Origin: Nemophila menziesii | Lineage: Eukaryota > Streptophyta > Magnoliopsida > Boraginales > Hydrophyllaceae | Assembly: GCA_029959085.1 (NCBI GenBank) | Contig: JARWIR010000093.1 | Coordinates: 744,001-808,000 of the forward strand | DNA: 64,000 nucleotides | Direction of reading: 5' to 3' | In this document: positions 56,324 through 64,000 of the stretch, piece after piece | Layout of the letters: the number at the start of each line of letters is the position of its first letter | Numbering within the stretch: the stretch's first letter is position 1 | The notes under the pieces: model-generated | The model's input: only the letters and a program-made list of their open reading frames with translations | Told to the model about the DNA's origin: nothing | The model's database searches: none | Made by a program: the position numbers and the translations under genes

Positions 56324-59037
56324 AGACCCCCAACTCAAACCTTTGTCGTCCCGACAAAGCAAAACTAAAAACAAGGGGAATGAAGTAGATGCAAGAGAAA
56401 ATAGAAGCTAGCAAATAGACCCTAAAGCAATGCTAAAGATAAATCTCATATAACAAACATTAAGAACTAACATACACATACACTAATCATGCAACATCAA
56501 ACACAAATAACTTCAATCATAAAATTAACTTTGCAATGCTAGAAGGTTACACTTGTACTTATCTCATTATGATGGCTATAGTTTGTTCCTCGATCCTTAC
56601 TCGCTTTGAACGCTCCACTTAGTATACAAACTATTAACTTACCATGCACCTAGGAATCACGAGGACTTTACGGTTTTAGCGTAGGCTTAGGGACGGTGTG
56701 GTATGTATATTTGGTAAATTTGAAGTGAGCTTTTGGCTCTCTCCTCACTTACCATCAACAACTGTCCACGAGCTTGAGTTTACACTCATATAATGTTCTC
56801 ACTCAACCCATTTGACGCGCCAATGTTGCGTCCCCAATGTCAACCCAATATAAACTAATATGATTTTTCAGAATATTCCACTTTGCCGGTTTATTTTATT
56901 CTTTCTTTCTTTTTATTTTCTTTTTCATTTCTTTTTTTTTTGTACAATATACCCATGACCATCATTTTGATGTGAAAGGTCATGTCTCTTATAATTTTTT
57001 TTCTTTTCTTTTCTCCTTTTTCTTTTTCAAATCCCGGCAAAGGGTTACAAATAATAATATCATCTTTTTTATTTTTGTGCCTTAATATAAACACATAAAT
57101 CCCACCCAATGAAATTTCCCAAATGTGGACCCTCCACCCCAAACTCAAGCTCGAGACAGGTCTCAGGAATGTGATTCAAGTGCGGGTCATTTGGTCATGC
57201 CTAATAATCTAAGGGGTAATGGCTTATATCGTGGCTACAAAAGAAAGGCTTAAGGCTCAAAATTGGGCTAAGACGGATAAAATTATTATAAGGGATAGCA
57301 AGCTAAAAGGCTTCAAATGGCTAACAAAGAACTGCCCCTATCATTTTCCTAAGTACATAGTTCGTCTTTAGTTCATATCTAAGTGGGTTCTCTACTAATT
57401 TAGATCTCACGTTCTACAAACCAAACATTTTCCTTAAGTACAAGCTTACTTCTTTTGCATTGTTTGTTAATTTTTCCTATTCATTATCTATGTCCGCATG
57501 CAATTGTAAGTGCGTTTTATGTTATTCCCTAAGGTCCACTATTTACTATCATAGATTCATCAAAAGTATGCTTAAAAGGGACATTTAAAATCTTCTACAG
57601 TCAAACGCAACTCCTACTTAATTTATTGAAAGCAATTAAAAACAAATAAACACATAAAAACTGGGATGAGGCAACGAACCCCACCCCAAACTAAAAAATG
57701 AGTCGTGTCCCCACGACTCGAAAAGACTCAAAGCAATAAAATAATCTACACTAATGAGAAAAGGATTGGAAAACATATCTGGATCGACACTAGGCCGATT
57801 ACGTGTAGTCTCATGTTAAGGTTTTGAATACTACTTCATCAAGCTTTAAAGATCATTTAATTGTTGCATCCATCTTGACTAAAGTGTTCTTCATTACCTC
57901 GAACTCTTTTGCCATATTTCCAAAATCTTCATCATTTCCTATCCCTCTAAATCATCATCTCTTCTACGAAAATCTTTCCTCAACACCCAACTTTCCATCT
58001 TCATCATGTTCTTCGTACCTTTTCCAACCTTCATGGTCATCTGTGATGACCCCAAACTCAATTTTTCACCTACTTAAAGATTACTTGCAAAATATATAAT
58101 ATTAATAGGCTCTAACAATTCACAATTCCTCCGCTAAATAACTAAAATAAATCTTAATTCCCAACTGGTAATAGAAAGAAAAGAAGAGTTCTAGCTATTT
58201 TACCGGATTGGCCATGGAATTTATGATGATTTGATACCTTGCACTTGCAATCTCCAACCTTCAAATTACCAAAGCTTTTAATGAAATTTGTGTCTCTTGA
58301 TATTCTTGAAAGTGGCACGGTAGTGGGATTGGGGATTTATTTGAGATGGGTATTTAATATCTATGGTGTTGGAGAGGTTTAAAGGATATAATTTAAGCTT
58401 TGGTGAAGAAATCTTTGGGTTAAAACTTGAATTTCTTGGTGTTTTTGGAAAGATTTGTGATTGTTAATGTGTTTGGATGATGTTTAGGGCAATGGATTGG
58501 TGATATTTTGGTGTTTTGATGATAAAATTTGAGTGTTTTTGGAGCTTTGGTTCGTCATCAATGGTGTTAAGTGGAGAGGCAACCACGAGACGCAACTAAT
58601 AGTGGGCCTCAAAACGCTGGGTCAGAAACTTTTAGTTGTTCATACGAAATTTTTGACTTCACCATTGGATAGAGCTCGAAAATTTATGCGGTTTAGGCTC
58701 AAGAAAAAGTTAATTCCGACCTCCGAGCGTCAAGTTATGATCTTCCGAAGTTTTGATACCTGGGGTACAGCACCGAAAACGGGTACCCGCATTCTACAAA
58801 CTGGGTACCTGGTTTCTACTGTATTGGAACCCAAAATTTTCATTCTTTTTCGTTCTAGGTACCCCAAACTCGTGACCTTCACTCCTGTAATCATCAAAAA
58901 CACCAACCTTCCTCATTTCTTACAAATAAACACTAAATAAATAACCATTACTCTAATTTACACTAAGAATTTAAAAGACATGAAAGCAATTTAAAGCATG
59001 GGTTGTCTCCCAAGAAGCAATTTTGTTTATTACGTCT
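56324..59037 (-). other. Non-coding internal body of the nested Athila-like element
   Basis: Pieces of this 2.7-kb region match 62250-63380 in reverse complement, for example GTCGTGTCCCCACGACTC at 57703-57720, CCGGCAAAGGGTTACA near 57035 and GAGCTTTTGGCTCTCTCCTC near 56728. A third related element is therefore not needed to explain the downstream sequence: both copies belong to one family. No domain is recognisable. Confidence 0.6.
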
Positions 59038-60258
59038 TTAAGTTCGACGCGTTACCTTCCATGAAGATGGTATTGAGGCCCTTGCGGTGTTCCTCCGCTT
59101 AAACTCGCCTCTTCCTTGATGTAAAAGCTTAAGAACCTTCCCCCTTAGAATATTATTTAGTCGATCTCTGAAAGGAGGTGGGTAAGTACTTCGTTTCGCC
59201 TTCTTATTTTCACGACGAAACTCATTTTCCACCACATTAGAGTAGATAACCGTTCTCAACGGTATAAGCTTATTTTTACTCCTTGTTTCAATCTCGTATT
59301 CATCTTTAAAATGTGGTGGGTAGGTGCTCCTCCTTGCTGCTTTACTCTCACGATGTTGCACCTTGTTTATATAGCACATGATGATCATTTGTAGTGATAG
59401 AGGTGATTCTGATTTTTCATCTCTAATAATGATTCGTGGTGGAGATGATGATTGGTGAAATTTTTGTGGCGGATATTCAATTTCTATTTTATCTTTAACC
59501 TTTAAATCTTCGATTGATTCTCCAACCATTTCACATTCGTCTTCACTTTCAACCCAATCTTCCACTATTACCTCATAATATTCTTTCTTTGGATTTTCTA
59601 TAACCTCGATCTCCACCTCTTCTTGTTTGCGTTCTATATCTTGATCATGTGTATACACCTTAGGAATAGCAATCTCTGTGTTAACTTCTAGGATTTGCGT
59701 TGCTACTCCTTCTTCCACTATGCTAACAAGATTCTCAACCACATGGTGGTCTTCATTTATAATCAGCACAGTGTTCATATCACTAGAACTAATACCTTCC
59801 TTCAACACCTCCTCCTCAACTATTTCTTCCGGTTGATCTCTTCCCTCTTCATAAGACTTGATACTATTGGCAGAATGCTGAGAATTAATCATGGATTCTA
59901 TTTCGTCTAGCTCCTTTTGCAGTCTTTGCAAACGGGAATCTCTTTCATCTGCTAATTTCTGCGATTGTTCATATAAGCTCATGAGTTCTGTAACTGATCT
60001 ATATAATTGGGACATTTGTGGTGAAGGTGGAGGTTGTTGAATGTTTTCAACCCACTGGTTGTTCCATTCATGTTCGTGTTGATAGTGATATGGTGTTTGT
60101 TGTTGATTATTCCCGATCCATTGATTGTTCCATCCTTGCTCTTGCGGGTATTGATAAGGTTGTTGGTAAGAATTTATACCCCATTGTTGTTGTCCCGAAG
60201 AGTCTTCCCAATAGTCAAATGGACCAGGATTTGGGTAATGTTCTCTATACGTCTTTAA
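59038..60258 (-). CDS. Gag-like open frame of the nested Athila-like element
   Basis: An uninterrupted frame of about 406 codons with the first Met at 60013-60015. The part upstream of that Met is glutamine-, asparagine-, tryptophan- and proline-rich (repeats of WNNQW), so translation may start further upstream or by splicing. Then comes a coiled-coil stretch (EQSQKLADERDSRLQRLQKE), an acidic region, and a basic end with the duplicated motif RRSTYPP / KRSTYPP. I know of no enzyme with this layout. Its position right after the primer site suggests a structural gag-derived or element-specific protein. It is open in a young copy, which suggests recent constraint or simply youth. Confidence 0.6.
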   Translation of the reverse strand, partial: LKTYREHYPNPGPFDYWEDSSGQQQWGINSYQQPYQYPQEQGWNNQWIGNNQQQTPYHYQHEHEWNNQWVENIQQPPPSPQMSQLYRSVTELMSLYEQSQKLADERDSRLQRLQKELDEIESMINSQHSANSIKSYEEGRDQPEEIVEEEVLKEGISSSDMNTVLIINEDHHVVENLVSIVEEGVATQILEVNTEIAIPKVYTHDQDIERKQEEVEIEVIENPKKEYYEVIVEDWVESEDECEMVGESIEDLKVKDKIEIEYPPQKFHQSSSPPRIIIRDEKSESPLSLQMIIMCYINKVQHRESKAARRSTYPPHFKDEYEIETRSKNKLIPLRTVIYSNVVENEFRRENKKAKRSTYPPPFRDRLNNILRGKVLKLLHQGRGEFKRRNTARASIPSSWKVTRRT

Positions 60259-60399
60259 TTAAATTTCTTGATCATTACCTGAATAAAGCACCTGTAAAAA
60301 CAAAACAAAGCAAACACAAGCGTAAAACTGAAAATAAAAAATAAAAAAAATAAATGCAACTATCACTAAAGGATAAACACCGTGGTCACACGCTACCGT

Positions 60400-60416
60400 C
60401 CCCGGCAGCGGCGCCA
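60400..60416 (-). promoter_or_regulatory. Primer-binding site matching tRNA-Asp
   Basis: On the plus strand the tRNA-like sequence CCCCGGCAGCGGCGCCA lies 6 bp inside the 5' LTR. It matches the 3' end of plant tRNA-Asp with a single difference. On the element strand this is TGGCGCCGCTGCCGGGG. tRNA-Asp priming is characteristic of Athila/Tat-type Gypsy elements. Confidence 0.8.
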
Positions 60417-60422
60417 AAAACT

Positions 60423-61990
60423 TGGTGGTCCTTTATGTTTTCTAAAAATAATGCAAATGATAATCGAACCACAACCGCAAGTGTACGGTTGTCCCAAGTA
60501 GTATAACTGATAAAACAAATTCGTTCCAAGGACGGGATGGTTGACTACAATGCTTATCTATTAATGATTGATTGCACTTATGAAAGCAAGTAAAAGATAT
60601 ATTGATTGTTTGTTTGTTTTTATTATTCTAAGTAATGAAATACTAAATGGAAAATGCAAATAATTAACTAAGACGCAAGTAAATAAAAGTAAAACGCAAG
60701 TATGAGAAAGTAGCACTTGAGATACGCAAGGATTTCATCTAACTCTTATTTATTCCATGTTTCGTTTAAGGGACAAATTGGTAAAAAGTAATGGTCGGGA
60801 TTCTAAGGTCATCCTTACCCCCGTCAGGGTGGACTAAGGAGCTACTCTTAAATGCTACAAACCCCGTCAGGGTGATTATAGTCCATTCTTAAGTGATTAA
60901 GTTTATTTTACCCAATAGGCCATAGGATTAATTACGCTCGTCAGAGTCAAATAATTTCTATCCTACATTCATTAATTATTTCTGTACCTAAACCCCCCGT
61001 CAAGGTGATCCAATCGCCACTAATTGGAATAGCCTAGATACTAAGACCTATGATTGGTTAATTACGTCAATTATAGTTATTAAGAACAAATTAATGAAAA
61101 ATACCTAATACCCGATTTGATTTCAATTGTAAAAATCCCAAATACAAAAGCATAGAATAAAATAGAATCAAAATCAACCCATAATGCGATCTCAAGCACT
61201 AATTAAAATTAGCTCATAATTGGAAAAACTAAGAAAATAAATAACAAGGAATTCATAATTGTTTTACAGAAAGGAAAATAGAAACCTAATTAGGAAGATG
61301 AATTGGCTGCAACGTGGAGATATAGACAGTCTCCAGCTCCAAGCTTCTTTTCTTCTTGACGCTCTCTTCTAATGATGTTTTAATTTGAAGAATATAATGA
61401 GAGGTGCTGAATAATGAGGTCTAAAAACCTATTTATAATGATAAAATCGGATTAGGGCTTTTACTTAAGGATTAAGTAAAAATTAGAAAAGCCCAAGTCC
61501 ACTAATTAAGCCCAAATCCCGTAACTGCTGCACCAGCTCCACTAAAACAGCTCTAGCCGATTCGTTATAACTCCGATTGACCTCAAATCACTTGCTAAAT
61601 TTCCGTAACTCGATAAGGAACATAATCTCTTCAAAGGTCAGCGGCTAAATCAACTCGTAAGTGCCTCGAAATCAGCAATCTTTGGCCTGGAAAATGGATT
61701 TTCAACTCTAAAAATAATATCTTCGGGATTTATCTTCAAGTCTTGACTCCATATCACGATCTTTGACTTTATTCTCGTGTTCCTCTCCTAGCTAATATTC
61801 AAAACCTACAAACTTTTGACTAAAATACACAAGATTACGCGCAAAAGTTTAATAAATCAAAAATACTAGAAATAAAAGAGGAAATTCGGATTATTGCATA
61901 TTTAGCCCAAAAGTCTATCAAATTAATCAAATAAACACAAAAAATGATGTCTTCCAAGGGCATAAAATTAGAACATTTAGGGAGACATCA
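60423..61990 (-). repeat. 5' LTR of nested Athila-like element (1568 bp)
   Basis: Nearly identical to 54756-56323; visible differences include TATGTT for TATGTG near the start, AACTCCG for AACACCG and TCTTCC for TCTCCC near the end. Followed by the duplication CAAAG at 61991-61995. Confidence 0.92.
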
Positions 61991-61995
61991 CAAAG

Positions 61996-63725
61996 TTGGC
62001 AAGAGAAGATGGAGGAGCGTTTAACGAAATTTGAAGCAGCTCAAAGATTCCTTAGTCAATGATGTGGCACAAATCAATGCTAATCAAGTGCACATCATGA
62101 AACTCCTTGAGCAATTAACGAAAGGTCCAGCAAATCCAACCTTGGATTTCAATGATGCGAGGCAATAGCCTCGAGAGTATGTTCTCTTTCTTCCTTACCA
62201 TTTCTGTAAATATGTTTATCTGCTAATTTTAATTTCTGTTTTTCGAGTCTTTTTCGAGTCGTGGGGACACGGCTCATTTTTGAGTTGGGGGCGTGGGGAT
62301 TCGTTGTCTCTCATCTCCATTTTTCTGTTTTTAGGTAGAAATTAAAATTTTTGATACATGGGAATTAGATGTAGAGTGTGTAGCTTGAAAGCATAAGCTC
62401 AGGGGATTAATGATAGTAAGTAGTATGTTTATGAGCTATGTATTTGTATGCTTTGAGTATTTGTAGGAAAACACACGTTGATAGTAAAGAAAAGATTAGT
62501 GAGCAATGCGATAGAAAGTATGTTCGATCTCAGGGAACCTTGAGAAGTGTGTAGGCCGTGAGATCCAAGCTAGTTGAAAAACCATTTGATGAAAGTGCTA
62601 AAGGTAAGAAAATAACGAAATTACATAGTGTAGAAAGTGATTAAGGCGGTTCTTTCATATTGAAGCCTTTTTATACCTTCTCACCTTGTGATTTTTGAGT
62701 TTATATGCTATATCCTTCTCAGCCCCTTCTAGCCTTTCTAAATCCATTTTATTGAAACACGTTATAAGCCATATCCCTTTATAGGACTTTTCCATATGAC
62801 CCGCACTCGAATCGCGATGCATAAACAGTTGTTTTAGAGCTTGAGTTTGGGGTGGTGGGTCCACCATTATGGGAATTGTTATTGGGTTGGGATTTTTGAG
62901 CTTATTAATTGTGCTTTGTGCTTTATATTGATGATGTTTCACAGATTTTTATTGTAACCCTTTGCCGGGGTAATAGTGAATGAAAAAGAAGCTACGAGCT
63001 AATTTTGCCAACAAGGGCATTAAAAGAAAAAAATATATATATGTGAGAAAATAGCGTGATATCTCAACATTAAAAGAGAGTCATAGCTATAGAAAAAATT
63101 AATTTGAAAAGAAAAGAAAATATATATATATTCGGACCGGCAAAGTGGATTTTTATGTGAACATCTTAAGCTTTAATTGGGTTATTGGGGATGATAAATT
63201 GTGCATCAAGGAATTCATTGGGCTGAGTGAGAAACGTTTTATGAGAGTAACTCAAGCTCTAGTGAGGAGAGAGCCAAAAGCTCACTCCAAATTATCCAAA
63301 TATACTATCATACCGTCCCTAAGCCTACATTACAACCTTAAAGACCTTTTGATTCTTTGCTATGTAATTGAGAAGTGATTGAGCCATTAGAGAGTAGTTA
63401 AGTGGAGCTTTGAATACTAGTGAAAATCGATGAACAATCTATAGCTCTCTTGGGGAACTGAGTAAAGTCCCAATCCTTCTTACATTGCGAAACTAATCTG
63501 ATCTTGAATTCAAGCCGTGTTGACTGTGGATATGAGAAGTGTACAGGTATGTAGTTTATAAATATTATTGCATGAAATTTTCTGAGTTCTTTGCTTTAGG
63601 TTTATTCTATATATTCTGCTATGTTTTTCCCATTGTATTGAGAATTTTATAAGTGTGTATTTATAGACTTCCCTTTATTTTTATCTTTATTGTATCGGGA
63701 CGATACAACTTTGAGTTGGGGGTCT
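61996..63725 (+). pseudogene. Athila-like element (+), internal region after nested insertion
   Basis: Continues the gag-like coiled coil to about 62168 with a frameshift (LEQLTKGPANPTLDFNDARQ then stop). The rest is non-coding and homologous in reverse complement to 56340-57720 of the nested element. It ends with the polypurine tract GAGTTGGGGGTCT at 63713-63725, immediately before an LTR. Confidence 0.65.
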
Positions 63726-64000
63726 TGATGTCTCCTCATTTGTGATAGATTAATGTTAGGAGGAGACATCATTTTTAGTGATTTAGAAGTCATTAATGTC
63801 GATTTTCTTGAGAAATAGTGCACTTTCCTATTTTGAGTCTTGATTTAGTAAAATAATATTTTTAGAGCATATTGGGTTTAATTATTTATTTAGTGTGTAG
63901 CTTTAAAGATAATTATGGAGATTAATTAGAGTCCAAGTCAAAGACTACAACTTATGGAAAGAGATTTGCATGGTAATTGGAGATAAGGAAACAAAAACTA
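63726..64000 (+). repeat. 3' LTR of the outer Athila-like element, cut by window end
   Basis: Begins TGATGTCTCCTCATTTGTG and matches the reverse complement of the solo LTR at 474-2056 through the rest of the window. The first 46 bp form a hairpin with 12-bp arms (63726-63737 and 63760-63771). Confidence 0.85.

Larger units (their letters stand above)
54756..61990 (-). mobile_element. Young non-autonomous Athila-like LTR retrotransposon (7.2 kb)
   Basis: Complete on the minus strand: 5' LTR 60423-61990, primer-binding site 60400-60416, a gag-like open frame, a long non-coding body, polypurine tract 56324-56336, 3' LTR 54756-56323, and an exact duplication CAAAG at 54751-54755 and 61991-61995. 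No protease, reverse transcriptase or integrase is present, so it must use proteins of a related element. The near identity of its 1568-bp LTRs points to a recent insertion. Family assignment rests on LTR length, the tRNA-Asp-type primer site and the tract next to the LTR. Confidence 0.88.

Noticed and set aside
57824..58099. 91-codon serine- and phenylalanine-rich frame
   Set aside because: No domain; low-complexity TC-rich sequence antisense to the element.
58533..58940. 135-codon plus-strand frame within the nested Athila-like element
   Set aside because: It is antisense to the element, has no recognisable domain and sits in the non-coding body.
54756..61990. CRISPR-like or satellite array suggested by long direct repeats
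   Set aside because: The repeats are two LTRs with TSD, primer site and polypurine tract. No short regularly spaced repeat array exists in the window.

Overview
This is nuclear DNA of a flowering plant, almost certainly a eudicot. The supporting signs are strong AT-richness, GT-AG spliced ZIP metal-transporter genes of the IRT1 type, Copia and Athila-like LTR retrotransposons, L1-type LINEs with CCHC ORF1 and RNase H, tRNA-derived SINEs, and many hAT- and Mutator-type MITEs. I cannot name the genus from sequence alone. Only two genes look like functional host genes; nearly everything else is transposable-element material in several nested layers.

Layout. 1-8152: a minus-strand Copia element (TSD AGTTT) whose 3' LTR holds a solo LTR of another family. 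8153-12640: a roughly 3.2-kb palindromic complex. 12650-15070: LINE relics, one split by a hAT MITE. 15257-16467 (minus): the first ZIP/IRT-like gene, three exons with short introns. 17280-22800: SINEs, foldback repeats, a (GA)n tract, a pair of hAT MITEs and a degenerate CTTAGA/CCTTAA array, ending in a LINE 3' end with poly(A). 23025-28212 (minus): the second ZIP/IRT-like gene, with a 4-kb MITE-filled first intron and a GC-AG second intron. 28500-28925: two Mutator-type MITEs in its upstream region. 29546-31140: solo LTR. 31617-36047: a decayed Copia element. 36782-40953: a Copia element with 77-bp LTRs and a long uninterrupted polyprotein frame. 41833-43469: a Mutator-type foldback element. 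43654-44259: a solo LTR of the first Copia family. 44289-51782: a near-complete LINE split by a solo LTR. 52080-64000: a nest in which a LINE relic carries a foldback insertion, followed by an Athila-like element (+) interrupted by a young, complete, opposite-strand Athila-like non-autonomous element with matching TSD, LTR pair, PBS and PPT.

How things work together. The two ZIP genes are tandem paralogues with the same orientation and the same exon phases; both encode secretory-pathway, eight-helix divalent metal (iron/zinc) transporters. Their non-coding space has been reshaped by MITEs, most strikingly intron 1 and the upstream region of the second gene. The remaining elements record a relative chronology through nesting and target-site duplications, most of which can be read exactly.

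I found no defence system, biosynthetic cluster or RNA-guided system. The most unusual observations are the 77-bp-LTR Copia element that starts in mid-gag, a hairpin at the outer edge of the U3 end in the Athila-like LTRs, a Mutator-type MITE family readable from three perfect 9-bp TSDs, a hAT MITE family rich in CTAGGCG motifs, and a cluster of TTGGTACGTACCAA palindromes.
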